DNA of 49,004 nucleotides from an uncultured Erysipelotrichaceae bacterium (GTDB lineage Bacteria; Bacillota_I; Bacilli_A; Erysipelotrichales; Coprobacillaceae), in contig UPXV01000021.1 of NCBI GenBank assembly GCA_900538465.1, positions 1 to 49,004 on the forward strand. The letters run 5' to 3'. Position 1 is the first letter of the stretch; every line of letters begins with the position of its first letter. Shown here piece after piece: positions 7,268 through 16,037 of this stretch. Position numbers and translations under genes: made by a program. Below the pieces are notes generated by a model. It was not told the origin of the DNA and ran no database searches. It saw only the letters and a list, made by a program, of their open reading frames with translations.

Positions 7268-8257
7268 CTATTGAAGGATTTCTTTGTAGACTCTTAAAAC
7301 ATTTTTATAGAAAATCTTTTCAATCTCTTCTTCTTGAAATTGTGCATCTTTTAAAGCTTGATAAAGCAACGACATATAAGATGCATCTTTTAATTCAAGA
7401 TTTTGTGGAATTCCATCAAAATCACTTCCTAAACCAATACAATCAATTCCTGCTAAATCTTTGATATATTGAATATGTTGAACCATTGAAGATATTTTTG
7501 ATAAAGCATTTTCTTGGGTATTTTCATCTAAAAAATCAGCTGCAAAATTAATTCCCATCACACCACCACGCTTTGCCAATTTGATAATCATATCATCACT
7601 CATATTGCGGGCATGAGGACAAACACTTCTAGCATTAGAATGTGATGCGACAAAAGGTTTATTTGTATAGTGAAGAACATCATAGAAACCAGCATCCGAA
7701 AGATGAGAAACATCTATGATGATTCCTAATCTTTCACATTCTTGTACATAGCGAATACCAAAATCTGTTAATCCATGTTGTGTGTCACAGGTATGATATC
7801 CATGATTTTCATCTTGAATATCAAAATTAGGATAGCCAATACCATTTGGGAAGTTCCAATTCAAAGTAATCATACGAACCCCTAGGCGGTAATAATTTCT
7901 TAAATATGACAAATCATTATGCACAACTGCTCCTTCTTCTAATGTCAAAAGAGCACTCATAATGCCTTGTTTTTGATGTTTGAGAATATCATCATAAGAC
8001 AATACAATCTGAATAAGATCAGAATTTTTTTCCAATTCTAAATAGAATGTATCAATGAGATGTTGCACATGTTCAATAGGATCCCCATCTTTAAGTAAAT
8101 GTGTAAACATAGCAAAATTCTGTAAAAGATAATCTCCTTGCTGCATCTTCTTTAAACTTATATTCAAATGATTATCTCTTAAACCAACATTTTCACCCAA
8201 TCTTTGTAAACGATCAATTTCATAAATTGTATCGCAATGCATATCAATAACTTTCAT
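7268..8257 (-). CDS. Membrane dipeptidase, peptidase family M19
   Basis: 329 residues of the amidohydrolase-fold renal dipeptidase family. Zinc ligands are visible: DMHCDT (His7, Asp9), the bridging Glu in LTLEEGAV, and two His in DVSHLSDAG and ASHSNARSVCPHARN; GLGSDFDG is the conserved C-terminal signature. It hydrolyses dipeptides, including some with D-residues, in the cytoplasm, as there is no signal peptide. It is the last gene of a leftward operon after HAD phosphatase, EamA transporter and a small acidic protein, suggesting peptide or amino acid salvage (inference). Confidence 0.9.
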   Translation of the reverse strand: MKVIDMHCDTIYEIDRLQRLGENVGLRDNHLNISLKKMQQGDYLLQNFAMFTHLLKDGDPIEHVQHLIDTFYLELEKNSDLIQIVLSYDDILKHQKQGIMSALLTLEEGAVVHNDLSYLRNYYRLGVRMITLNWNFPNGIGYPNFDIQDENHGYHTCDTQHGLTDFGIRYVQECERLGIIIDVSHLSDAGFYDVLHYTNKPFVASHSNARSVCPHARNMSDDMIIKLAKRGGVMGINFAADFLDENTQENALSKISSMVQHIQYIKDLAGIDCIGLGSDFDGIPQNLELKDASYMSLLYQALKDAQFQEEEIEKIFYKNVLRVYKEILQ

Positions 8258-8267
8258 TCTCTTCTCC

Positions 8268-8507
8268 TTAAAAATAGATTTCTGTTTCTTGATAAAGCTT
8301 TGTCAATGAACGTGTTTCTTTAAGCCAATCTCTTACTTCATTGATTTCATCTTCTTCTAAATCTAAAATACCATAAGTTGCCAATTGACAAACATCATAT
8401 AAACTTTGCCATAAGGCATCAAAATCACCATTTTCTTGATCAGCTTTTTCACTTTCTTCATAAGCATACATATCGTGTGCTTTTAAAACAGCTTCTTCTT
8501 TTGTCAT
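8268..8507 (-). CDS. Small acidic protein of unknown function
   Basis: 79 residues, strongly acidic in the middle and likely all-helical (EEAVLKAHDMYAYEESEKAD; LDLEEDEINEVRDWLKE). No domain is recognised. It sits ten bases upstream of the dipeptidase gene and 13 downstream of the transporter gene, so it is cotranscribed with both. AAGGAGG is not perfect, but GGAAAGAAAAA precedes the ATG. Real gene judged from operon position and codon use. Confidence 0.65.
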   Translation of the reverse strand: MTKEEAVLKAHDMYAYEESEKADQENGDFDALWQSLYDVCQLATYGILDLEEDEINEVRDWLKETRSLTKLYQETEIYF

Positions 8508-8520
8508 TTTTTCTTTCCTC

Positions 8521-9381
8521 CTATATAATCAATAATAATGTTGAAATGACAATACATGCCAAACCCATAAGTGTCTTTTTATTTTGTTTTTCATGTAAAA
8601 CAAAATAAGCAAAGACTATAGAAACAACAATACTTAATTTATCAATAGGGACCACAACACTAGCTGGTCCTTCTTTTAATGCTTCAAAATAACAAAGCCA
8701 TGATAATCCTGTCGCAATCGCTGAAAAAACAATCGCTTTGACATGGCTTTTTTGTAAGTTTTGAATAGGTTGATAAGTTTTTGTTATGAAAACAACAATC
8801 CATGCCATGATCACAACCACTATCGTTCGCATCGCCGTGACAGTTTGACTATCCATATTTTGAATTCCTATCTTTGCTAGAATAGATGTCAAGGCAGCAA
8901 AGATGGCTGAACCTAATGCATAAAAAAACCATTGATGCTGATATGTGATCGTACTTGGCTGACGTTTTTGCATCAAATATGTTCCTATTAGCATAACAAT
9001 CATACACCCTATTTTTAACCATGTCACCTTTTCATGAAAAATAAGAAAAGCAAAGATCATTGATAAAAAAGTACTTAATTTATCAATTGGAGCAACTTGT
9101 GAAACATCAGCAAGGGAAAGCGCACGATAATAACAAAGCCAACTCACACCCGTTGCTAAACCTGATAAAATAATAAAAATCAAATTATAAACACTCATAC
9201 CATGAAAATCACTACCTGTAATGAAAACCATTAACCAAGTAAAAATCAAAACAACACTTGTTCGCATTGCTGTCACATAATGAGAAGATATATTTTCTAA
9301 TCCAATTTTAGAAAGAATAGAAGTGATTCCTGCAAAAAAAGCAGATAAAAAAGCATTCAATAACCACATAGACTTACTCAC
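8521..9381 (-). CDS. EamA-family (DMT) transporter
   Basis: 286 residues with ten predicted transmembrane segments in two homologous halves. Each half contains the EamA pattern GLATGVSWLCYYRAL...APIDKLS / GLSWLCYFEAL...VPIDKLS, ending HEK. Drug/metabolite transporters of this type move amino acids, nucleobases or similar small molecules across the membrane; the substrate cannot be read here. The start overlaps the end of the HAD phosphatase gene by eight bases, so they are translated together. Confidence 0.88.
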   Translation of the reverse strand: MSKSMWLLNAFLSAFFAGITSILSKIGLENISSHYVTAMRTSVVLIFTWLMVFITGSDFHGMSVYNLIFIILSGLATGVSWLCYYRALSLADVSQVAPIDKLSTFLSMIFAFLIFHEKVTWLKIGCMIVMLIGTYLMQKRQPSTITYQHQWFFYALGSAIFAALTSILAKIGIQNMDSQTVTAMRTIVVVIMAWIVVFITKTYQPIQNLQKSHVKAIVFSAIATGLSWLCYFEALKEGPASVVVPIDKLSIVVSIVFAYFVLHEKQNKKTLMGLACIVISTLLLII

Positions 9382-10150
9382 TTATCAAGCCTAAGTGAAG
9401 ACACGCTTGATAAATCCCATCCTCATCAATTGGTGTTGTGACATAACTCGCAATAGCTTTCAGCTTAGGATTTCCTTGCCCCATTGCCACAGAAACACTC
9501 GCATGTTTAAACATTTCCATATCATTCAATGAATCTCCAAAAGCTATATATTCATCCAATCCATAAATATCCATCAAATGATGTATTCCCGTAGCTTTTG
9601 ATAATCCCGCAACAGTTAAGTCGGCATAAGTTGATTCTCCTGGTAATACATTTAACCCATCAATTTCAAAAAAAGGTGCATAATCATAACCCTTTGGTCC
9701 ATAAACTATCATTGCATCAACACTTTGTCCTGTATACTCTCCAACTGGTGGTATAACATTATTAAAATATCTCTGTGACTCTAAAACATATTCATCAGGT
9801 TCTTTAGAAATGACTCTGGTTTTTGATTTTAAGACAACTGCATAATCAAGCTTTTTCGCAATCTCTAATGTCTTTAAGACAGCTTCTTTCTTCATTGCTG
9901 CATGAAAAAGTTCATGACCATCACGATTCAAAATAATCTGTCCATTATTACAAACATATCCATCCCAATCAAACATATCCATCAAACCTGTTTTACTTAA
10001 AGAATCGACACCTCTCCCAGATGAAATAATCATACGATATCCTGATTGTTTTAACATATGTAAAGCTTTTGATGTAGATTCACTCACTTGATGATTGACA
10101 TTATCTCGTAAAGTGCCATCGACATCAAAACACAACATTGGTTTTTTCAT
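9374..10150 (-). CDS. Cof-type HAD hydrolase
   Basis: 258 residues. Motif I CFDVDGTL (nucleophile and acid Asp), motif II IISSGRG, motif III Lys in TVAGLSKATGI, motif IV GDSLNDMEM: the full HAD set with a C2-type cap typical of the Cof subfamily. It dephosphorylates sugar phosphates or nucleotides in the cytoplasm. A GTG three codons upstream is in frame, but AAGGAG lies eight bases before the ATG at 10150, which I take as the start. First gene of the four-gene leftward operon. Confidence 0.9.
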   Translation of the reverse strand: MKKPMLCFDVDGTLRDNVNHQVSESTSKALHMLKQSGYRMIISSGRGVDSLSKTGLMDMFDWDGYVCNNGQIILNRDGHELFHAAMKKEAVLKTLEIAKKLDYAVVLKSKTRVISKEPDEYVLESQRYFNNVIPPVGEYTGQSVDAMIVYGPKGYDYAPFFEIDGLNVLPGESTYADLTVAGLSKATGIHHLMDIYGLDEYIAFGDSLNDMEMFKHASVSVAMGQGNPKLKAIASYVTTPIDEDGIYQACLHLGLISE

Positions 10151-10234
10151 TCTCTTCACTCCTTGAAAATATTATACTAAAAATTTCATGATTTTCCCAT
10201 ACTTTTCCTGTATAATAAAAATGAGGTGTTGAAT

Positions 10235-11146
10235 ATGAAAGAACATTTAAAAATTATATCAGAATTTGATCAATTACCTTTGGATGTTATTGTGATGAGT
10301 CCTTCTCATCCCCGTGGTATTGTTCAAATTTCACATGGTATGTGCGAACATAAAGAAAGATATTTTGATTTTATGAATTTTCTTTGTCAAAATGGATATG
10401 TTTGTTTGATTCATGATCATCGTGGTCATGGAAAAAGTATTCGTTGTGATGATGATTTAGGATATTTTTATGAAAATGGCGATCAAGGTGTTGTGGAAGA
10501 CTTACATCAATTGACATTATGGATTCGCCAGCAATATCCCCAATTACCTTTATATTTATTTGGGCATAGTATGGGATCTTTGATTGTTCGTTGTTATTGT
10601 CAAAAATATGACCAAGATATAAATGGACTTTTTGTATGTGGAAGTCCTAGCCATAATCCTTTAGCTGGTGTTGGTATTTCTTTAAGTCATGTTTATCAAA
10701 AAGTAAAAAATGATCATTATCGTCCCCAACTTATACAAAAAATGAGTTTTCAAGCATTTAATAAGAAATTTAATACAAAAATACCAAACAGTTGGATTTG
10801 TAGTTATCCTGATGTCGTCAAAGCTTATAATCAAAATCCACTATGTTGCTTTACTTTTACTGCCAATGGTTTTGAAACATTATTCCGTTTGGTACAAAGA
10901 ACCTATCAAGATAATGGTTGGCAAATGAAACAACCTTCACTTCCTATCCATTTTATAGCAGGAAGCGATGATCCTTGTATTATCAATTCTGATAAGTTTC
11001 ATGAAGCTGTGGACTTTATGAAAAAGTGTGGTTATCAAAATGTCACATCACATTTATTTCCCCATATGCGTCATGAAATCTTAAATGAAAAAGATCATCA
11101 TCTTGTTTATAACCATATTTTAAACATAATAAAATCTTGGCAATGA
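10235..11146 (+). CDS. Alpha/beta hydrolase (monoacylglycerol lipase / lysophospholipase type)
   Basis: 303 residues. The nucleophile elbow is GHSMGS; the acid Asp lies in AGSDDPCI, the catalytic His in MRHEILNE; ISHGMCEH is the oxyanion loop of the Hydrolase_4 family. It should hydrolyse a monoglyceride, lysolipid or similar ester in the cytoplasm. GAGGTG sits six bases before the ATG at 10235, preferred over a GTG at 10226. A TATAAT at 10211 suggests its own promoter. It ends in a strong terminator shared with the convergent gene. Confidence 0.85.
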   Translation: MKEHLKIISEFDQLPLDVIVMSPSHPRGIVQISHGMCEHKERYFDFMNFLCQNGYVCLIHDHRGHGKSIRCDDDLGYFYENGDQGVVEDLHQLTLWIRQQYPQLPLYLFGHSMGSLIVRCYCQKYDQDINGLFVCGSPSHNPLAGVGISLSHVYQKVKNDHYRPQLIQKMSFQAFNKKFNTKIPNSWICSYPDVVKAYNQNPLCCFTFTANGFETLFRLVQRTYQDNGWQMKQPSLPIHFIAGSDDPCIINSDKFHEAVDFMKKCGYQNVTSHLFPHMRHEILNEKDHHLVYNHILNIIKSWQ

Positions 11147-11168
11147 TGTGCCAAGATTTTTTATTTTT
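11131..11168. terminator. Bidirectional terminator between convergent genes
   Basis: A perfect 12-bp stem AAAATCTTGGCA/TGCCAAGATTTT (11131-11142 with 11149-11160), loop containing the hydrolase stop codon, with T runs on both sides. Confidence 0.9.
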
Positions 11169-11811
11169 TAGGTAATATATTTTGATAACGTCTTGCGATA
11201 TATTCATCGGGATAATGTTCATCTAAAAATTCACTGACAAAAGATTGTGGTGGAATATGTTTTTGACGTTGGTATGCCCGTATTAAAGCTAATCCTGATA
11301 AAGATATATCAATAACCATCAAAACACTTAATATCCATGTGAGTTGTTTTCCATATCGAATTGGAATTTCTTCAATCTTACGCGATAAAAAAGGATATAT
11401 ATTTTGAACCCAAACAACTGCAATCAATCCCCAAAAGAAACAAAATAACAAGTTAATTCTGCCATCAACATTAAAAGGAATATCACTATAATCCCAAAAT
11501 CTTACACCAAATAATCCTTCCGCTACCAAACTACAAATATATTCATAAATCCCACCAGCAAGCGTTCCAACAAAGAATATTGATAAGTCTCTTTTTCCTT
11601 CCATATTGTGTAAAAGAATAGTCAATAAAACACAACCAAGTCCCCATACAATTGAAAATTGCCCATATAACAAACTGCTTCGACTCATTAATTTCCCCAT
11701 TGTCAAATAACAAAAGACAATTTCTACCAATGCTCCAATGATTGAACAACTAAAAAATATCCAAATCAATTTATAAATGTTATATCCCTTAGCAAATTTC
11801 TTTATATTCAT
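11161..11811 (-). CDS. Putative ABC transporter permease, CmpB-type membrane protein
   Basis: 216 residues with about five hydrophobic segments (roughly 12-38, 52-68, 76-98, 118-138, 152-176). The stretch SLLYGQFSIVWGLG and the GGIYEY motif are typical of the PF06541 family, annotated as putative ABC transporter permease but with no ATPase partner in general. None is here either: it is a single gene. The C-terminal 40 residues are hydrophilic and cytoplasmic. Role unknown; membrane location is firm. Confidence 0.75.
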   Translation of the reverse strand: MNIKKFAKGYNIYKLIWIFFSCSIIGALVEIVFCYLTMGKLMSRSSLLYGQFSIVWGLGCVLLTILLHNMEGKRDLSIFFVGTLAGGIYEYICSLVAEGLFGVRFWDYSDIPFNVDGRINLLFCFFWGLIAVVWVQNIYPFLSRKIEEIPIRYGKQLTWILSVLMVIDISLSGLALIRAYQRQKHIPPQSFVSEFLDEHYPDEYIARRYQNILPKK

Positions 11812-11886
11812 AAACCCATCCTCACTTTTGACATACTATACCACTATTTTTATCACAATGCAATGATGTCAAAAAAGAGTTCATCC

Positions 11887-12402
11887 TTAGATAAACTCTC
11901 CATATTCATTCACTTTTTGTTCAATCACTTGATTTTGTTTTAAAGATTCTTGAATATTAATTATTCTTTGATTCGATGAACCTTTATATAATAACTGTAA
12001 ACTTCTCAAATTCAAAACAAAGCGTCCATCTACTAAGGTATCACATAATGATAAAAGTTCTTTCGCTTCTTTTCCCATATCCATAATTTCTTGATAAGTA
12101 AAACCACTATAAATCATTAAATGAAGTCCTCTTTGTTTTATCTTCTTTGCCAAATCAATCAAAGAAGCTATTTGCATAAAAGGTTCTCCACCTGAAAATG
12201 TTACACCATCTAACAAAGGATTTTGATCAATTTCCTTTATTATTTCATCAGTTTCTTGCATATAACCACCTTGCATATCATGACTTTGAGGATTATGGCA
12301 ACCTGGACAATGATGGGGACATCCTTGTGTAAAAACTGTATACCTTAAACCGGGTCCATCAACGATAGAATCATTGACTGTTCCATATAACCTAATCTGC
12401 AT
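11887..12402 (-). CDS. nrdG: Anaerobic ribonucleotide reductase activating protein
   Basis: 171 residues. The radical-SAM cluster motif C28-x3-C32-x2-C35 lies in TQGCPHHCPGCHNPQS, followed by FSGGEPF, the SAM-binding GGE motif. It uses a [4Fe-4S] cluster and S-adenosylmethionine to create the glycyl radical on NrdD. The gene overlaps the 3' end of nrdD by 11 bases, so translation is coupled. Confidence 0.95.
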   Translation of the reverse strand: MQIRLYGTVNDSIVDGPGLRYTVFTQGCPHHCPGCHNPQSHDMQGGYMQETDEIIKEIDQNPLLDGVTFSGGEPFMQIASLIDLAKKIKQRGLHLMIYSGFTYQEIMDMGKEAKELLSLCDTLVDGRFVLNLRSLQLLYKGSSNQRIINIQESLKQNQVIEQKVNEYGEFI

Positions 12403-14698
12403 TTGTCATCCCATGTTTCACACGATCAGCTTCTTCTGCTTTCTTTGCATCATTGAAACGATCTAAAGTTCCAACCAAATAGCCAGTAATACGACGAATA
12501 CGTTCAAATCCATCATGTTCTGTTTCACTTCTTCCACATTTTGGACATACATCATCAATAATTCCATTATAACCACACACAGGATCTCTATCCACAGGGT
12601 GATTTATGGCTCCATAGCCAATATTTGCATCATGCATTGCTCTAACAACTTTTTCAAAAGCTGGTAAATTTTTTGTAGGATCTCCATCCATTTCAATATA
12701 GCTAATGTGTCCTCCATTTGTTAAAGCATGATATGGGCCTTCAATTCTAATCTTATCAAAAGCACTGATTGGATAATAAACTGGCACATGGAAACTATTT
12801 GTATAATATTCACGATCTGTTACACCTTTAATTTTCCCATAAATAGCTCTATCCAATTTCACAAACCTTCCAGATAAACCCTCTGCAGGAGTCGCAATTA
12901 ATGAGAAGTTTAATTGATGTTTTACAGATGCTTCATCAACACGTTTACGCATATGTGCAATGATTTGTAAACCTAAGATTTGAGCTTTTTCACTTTCTCC
13001 ATGATGATAACCAATTAATGACTTTAAGGTTTCTGCTAGTCCAATAAAACCAATTGTTAAAGTCCCATGTTTTAAAACTTCACGGACTTCATCTGTTGAT
13101 TTTAACTTTTCAGAATCAATCCATACACCTTGTCCCATTAAAAATGGATAATTCATAACACGACGTCGACATTGTATCTCAAATCTTTCCAATAATTGAT
13201 CAATACATAAATCAATCATTTGATCTAACTTTCCAAAGAACTCATCCACATCTCCTTTAGATTTAATCGCAAGACGAGGCAAGTTAATAGATGTAAAACT
13301 TAAATTTCCACGACCCGGAGAAATTTCACGGTCAGGATCATAAATATTTCCAATGACTCTTGTACGACATCCCATGTAAGCAATTTCTGTTTCAGGTGTT
13401 CCTTTATAATATTGTAAGTTAAATGGTGAATCAACAAATGAAAAGTTAGGGAATAAACGTTTGGCTGAAACACGACAAGCCAATTTAAACAAATCATAAT
13501 TCACTTCGCCAGGATTATAGTTAATCCCTTCTTTCACTCTAAAAATTTGAATAGGGAAAATAGGTGTTTCTCCCCCTCCTAATCCAGCTTCAGTCGCTAG
13601 TAAAACATTACGAATAGCCATACGTCCTTCAACTGAAGTATCCATTCCATAATTTATAGAGCTAAATGGAACTTGTGCCCCTGCACGTGAATTCATAGTG
13701 TTTAAATTATGAATCAATGATTCCATAGCTTGATAAGTTTCTTTATCTGTTTCTTCATAACTTTCTTTAACTGTAAAAGTTTGGATACGTTCAATAGTTG
13801 AATCATCTAATCCACAATCTTTCAAAATTTCTTTTTCTTGTTTAAGATAGCCATGATCTTCTAGTGTTGGAATCACATCCAAAGCTTTGACTCGACTTAA
13901 AACTTCATCAATATTTATATCAGTTAACAACTCTAAAGCATGTTTTAAATTTTTATAATACCATTTCTTATATGATTTTTTAACACCTTCAGCCATACCA
14001 TAATCAAAATTAACAATGGCTTGTCCACCATGTTGATCATTTTGATTAGATTGAATCGCAATACAAGTCAATGCTGAATAAGTTGTAATACTATTCGGTT
14101 CCCTTAAAACACCATGCCCTGTTGAAAATCCATTATGAAAAAGTTTAATAATATCTATTTGTGTACATGTTGTTGTGAGTGTTAAAAAATCCATATCATG
14201 GATATGTATATCTCCTGATTTATGAGCTGCACTATGCAATGGGTTTAACACAAACATTTCATTAAATTGTTTGGCTGCTTCAGCACCATATTTTAACATT
14301 GTTCCCATTGGAGCATCCGCATTCACATTGGCATTCTCACGTTTTAAATCACTATCTTTTGCATCTTGAAAAGTAATTTCTTCCATTGTTTTCATCAAAC
14401 GAGATTTACGATCACGTGAGCGTGTGCGTTCAGCACGATATAAAATATAAGCTTTGGCAATTCTAACATAACCTTTTTCAATTAAAGTTTCTTCGACTGT
14501 ATCTTGAACCAATTCTACTGTTGGTAATTCTGTATGTCTTTCTTCCATCTTTCTTTCTACTTCTTTTGCAACGGCAATAGCTGTATCTAAATCATATTTT
14601 GCATCAGTTGCTTGAAATGCTTTATAAATAGCTCCAGCTATTTTATTAACATCAAATTGGTCCATACGACCATCTCTTTTTCTAATATATTTTATCAT
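12392..14698 (-). CDS. nrdD: Anaerobic (class III) ribonucleoside-triphosphate reductase
   Basis: 768 residues, normal for class III reductases. An N-terminal ATP-cone (IRKRDGRMDQFDVNKI...) senses ATP/dATP; the ten-stranded barrel core follows; near the C-terminus Cys pairs (CGYNG, CPKCG) bind zinc; RITGYLVG carries the radical glycine (Gly739), followed by the usual RFNDAKKAEE. It makes deoxyribonucleotides from NTPs without oxygen, marking an anaerobic lifestyle. Its partner nrdG follows with overlap. I see no clear NrdR box in the 60 bases upstream. Confidence 0.96.
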   Translation of the reverse strand: MIKYIRKRDGRMDQFDVNKIAGAIYKAFQATDAKYDLDTAIAVAKEVERKMEERHTELPTVELVQDTVEETLIEKGYVRIAKAYILYRAERTRSRDRKSRLMKTMEEITFQDAKDSDLKRENANVNADAPMGTMLKYGAEAAKQFNEMFVLNPLHSAAHKSGDIHIHDMDFLTLTTTCTQIDIIKLFHNGFSTGHGVLREPNSITTYSALTCIAIQSNQNDQHGGQAIVNFDYGMAEGVKKSYKKWYYKNLKHALELLTDINIDEVLSRVKALDVIPTLEDHGYLKQEKEILKDCGLDDSTIERIQTFTVKESYEETDKETYQAMESLIHNLNTMNSRAGAQVPFSSINYGMDTSVEGRMAIRNVLLATEAGLGGGETPIFPIQIFRVKEGINYNPGEVNYDLFKLACRVSAKRLFPNFSFVDSPFNLQYYKGTPETEIAYMGCRTRVIGNIYDPDREISPGRGNLSFTSINLPRLAIKSKGDVDEFFGKLDQMIDLCIDQLLERFEIQCRRRVMNYPFLMGQGVWIDSEKLKSTDEVREVLKHGTLTIGFIGLAETLKSLIGYHHGESEKAQILGLQIIAHMRKRVDEASVKHQLNFSLIATPAEGLSGRFVKLDRAIYGKIKGVTDREYYTNSFHVPVYYPISAFDKIRIEGPYHALTNGGHISYIEMDGDPTKNLPAFEKVVRAMHDANIGYGAINHPVDRDPVCGYNGIIDDVCPKCGRSETEHDGFERIRRITGYLVGTLDRFNDAKKAEEADRVKHGMTNAD

Positions 14699-14790
14699 AT
14701 GTTACCTCCCTGCGTTATTTTTAGTATCTCATAGATAACTATTTTTCTCAATTCATATTATTGATAGGTCCGCTTTTTTACAAAAAGAAA

Positions 14791-14820
14791 GGATATCTTT
14801 TTTTGATATCCTCATTTTTT
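14791..14820. terminator. Terminator after the HPr-like gene
   Basis: Stem GGATATC/GATATCC (14791-14797, 14805-14811), loop of seven T, T runs on both strands outside the stem. It lies just past the HPr-like stop and upstream of nrdD. Confidence 0.7.
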
Positions 14821-14822
14821 CA

Positions 14823-15098
14823 TTATTCAATTGTAGAGATACCAAGTTCAACAATTTTAGCTTTGATTTCTTCCATTGCTTGTTTTTCATCTCCGCCATC
14901 TGTTGTGACTTCAAGTACTGCTTTTGTTGGAATACCTAATGATAAAACTCCCATCATACTTTTTAAATTGACTTCTTTGTTTCCATATTTCAATGTGACA
15001 TCACTATGAAATTGCTTAACAGCATTGACAAGTTCTGTTGTAGGAGTTGCGTAGAGTCCAACTGGATCAGTAACTGTAAACACTAATTTTTGAGCCAT
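14823..15098 (-). CDS. HPr-like protein lacking the phosphorylatable histidine (Crh-like)
   Basis: 91 residues with the whole HPr fold: TVTDPVGLYATPTTELV at the N-terminus, then NLKSMMGVLSLG. In phosphotransferase HPr the first motif reads G-(L/I)-H-A-R-P; here the active-site His is Tyr16 (codon TAC) and Arg is Thr18. The regulatory Ser (Ser47) and its surrounding helix are intact. It therefore cannot pass phosphate from Enzyme I to Enzyme II but could still be phosphorylated by HPr kinase and act as a corepressor with CcpA, as Bacillus Crh does (Gln at that site). Monocistronic. Confidence 0.85.
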   Translation of the reverse strand: MAQKLVFTVTDPVGLYATPTTELVNAVKQFHSDVTLKYGNKEVNLKSMMGVLSLGIPTKAVLEVTTDGGDEKQAMEEIKAKIVELGISTIE

Positions 15099-15170
15099 AT
15101 ATGATTCCTCCCTTGCTTCTTTATTACATTATATCACATTCATATTCACAAAGATAAAAAACATGCATAA

Positions 15171-15196
15171 AAAAAGAAAAAAGTTTTACTTTTTTC
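15171..15196 (-). terminator. Terminator of the rhodanese-like gene
   Basis: Stem GAAAAAAGT/ACTTTTTTC (15176-15184 with 15188-15196), 3-base loop, T run on the minus strand; overlaps the stop codon. Confidence 0.7.
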
Positions 15197-15551
15197 TTCT
15201 TCTTTTACGCTTAGACGCATGAAGTCCTTCATCTAATTCATGATAGTCAATAAAACTACCTAAATCATAGACCTGATAACCTTTTTTATAAATTTTCTTA
15301 TATGCTCTTTCACTAATTGCTGGATTAATTGCGTAGACATAATAAATTAAATCTTTTTCAGGATAATAATCTTCAAATTGATCCATTAAACGAAGTGGTA
15401 AACATTCAGCACCAACCATATGTAGATTATCAAAATCTTTTTGTTCATCAGCACAGATAACCACAATTTTTTCAGGATTCTTTTCATATCTACGAAAACC
15501 TTCATTAATCTCTATTTTTTTTATTTCAATCTTTTTCCCAAATCCAAACAT
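15186..15551 (-). CDS. Rhodanese-like protein without catalytic cysteine
   Basis: 121 residues. The second half resembles the end of a rhodanese domain: IYYVYAINPAISERAYKKIY then GYQVYDLGSFIDY, corresponding to VVYC-R-S-G-x-R-S-x-x-A and G-(F/Y)-x-V-x-x-L-x-G-G. The position of the active-site Cys holds Ala (YAINPA), so no sulfur transfer is expected. The C-terminus is a basic tail KRKRRRKK. Such inactive domains often bind partners or regulate. Single gene; function unknown. Confidence 0.6.
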   Translation of the reverse strand: MFGFGKKIEIKKIEINEGFRRYEKNPEKIVVICADEQKDFDNLHMVGAECLPLRLMDQFEDYYPEKDLIYYVYAINPAISERAYKKIYKKGYQVYDLGSFIDYHELDEGLHASKRKRRRKK

Positions 15552-15603
15552 AGATATTCCTCCAATACTTTACTATAATATCACTTATTCATCATTTTTT
15601 CTA

Positions 15604-15632
15604 TTGATTTTATTTTTTTTATATGATATTAT
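15604..15632 (+). promoter_or_regulatory. Promoter of the tRNA genes
   Basis: TTGATT (15604-15609), 17-base spacer, TATTAT (15627-15632), about 19 bases before the first tRNA. Confidence 0.65.
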
Positions 15633-15650
15633 ATCTTAGCAACAGAAATT

Positions 15651-15726
15651 GGCCTGTTGGAGAAACGGTTAACTCACATGCCTTTCACGCATGCATTCAC
15701 GGGTTCGAATCCCGTACAGGTCACCA
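15651..15726 (+). tRNA. tRNA-Glu (anticodon TTC)
   Basis: Acceptor GGCCTGT pairs with ACAGGTC, followed by the discriminator A and an encoded CCA. The anticodon arm is CATGC-CTTTCAC-GCATG with TTC; the T arm has GGTTCGAAT. Seven bases separate it from tRNA-Trp. Confidence 0.96.
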
Positions 15727-15733
15727 ATTTTAT

Positions 15734-15807
15734 AGGGGTGTGGTTCAATGGTAGAGCATCGGTCTCCAAAACCGTGGACGCGGGTTCGATTCCTGCCACC
15801 CCTGCCA
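15734..15807 (+). tRNA. tRNA-Trp (anticodon CCA)
   Basis: Acceptor AGGGGTG pairs with CACCCCT, discriminator G and encoded CCA. The D arm has GGTTCAATGGTAGAGC; the anticodon loop CTCCAAA gives CCA; the T arm has GGTTCGATTCC. Confidence 0.96.
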
Positions 15808-15817
15808 TGAAAATTTT

Positions 15818-15843
15818 ACCTTGATTTTATCAAGGTTTTTTTA
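15818..15843 (+). terminator. Terminator of the tRNA operon
   Basis: Stem ACCTTGAT/ATCAAGGT (15818-15825 with 15829-15836), then a run of T. Confidence 0.85.
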
Positions 15844-15856
15844 TACTTAATTTTGA

Positions 15857-15889
15857 ATTGAACAAAAATTGAACAAAAATTGAACATTA
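15857..15889. repeat. Short direct repeats, 11-base period
   Basis: ATTGAACAAAA occurs twice in tandem and a third partial copy (ATTGAACATTA) follows. It lies just past the tRNA terminator and before two unknown genes. It may be the scar of an integration site or plain slippage. Confidence 0.6.
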
Positions 15890-15950
15890 TCTATTGTGAA
15901 TGAATGTTTAAGCTATTAAAAATCACCTTAAGAGTTAAATTATATGTTAT

Positions 15951-15993
15951 AAATAATAAGGATAGAAATGTATAATCTCTATCCTTATTATTT
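15951..15993. terminator. Long inverted repeat, probable terminator
   Basis: A perfect 16-bp stem beginning AAATAATAAGGATAGA (15951-15966) pairs with 15978-15993 across an 11-base loop. It lies 45 bases past the unknown gene on the minus strand, flanked by A/T-rich sequence. Terminator is the simplest reading. Confidence 0.6.
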
Positions 15994-16037
15994 ATTATAT
16001 TTTCAATAGTTATTATTATCTTTTTTTGATAATTAGT

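Noticed and set aside
11543..11749. 68-codon minus-strand ORF inside the CmpB-like gene
   Set aside because: Same strand, other frame, no ribosome binding site, and the longer frame has a clear family match.
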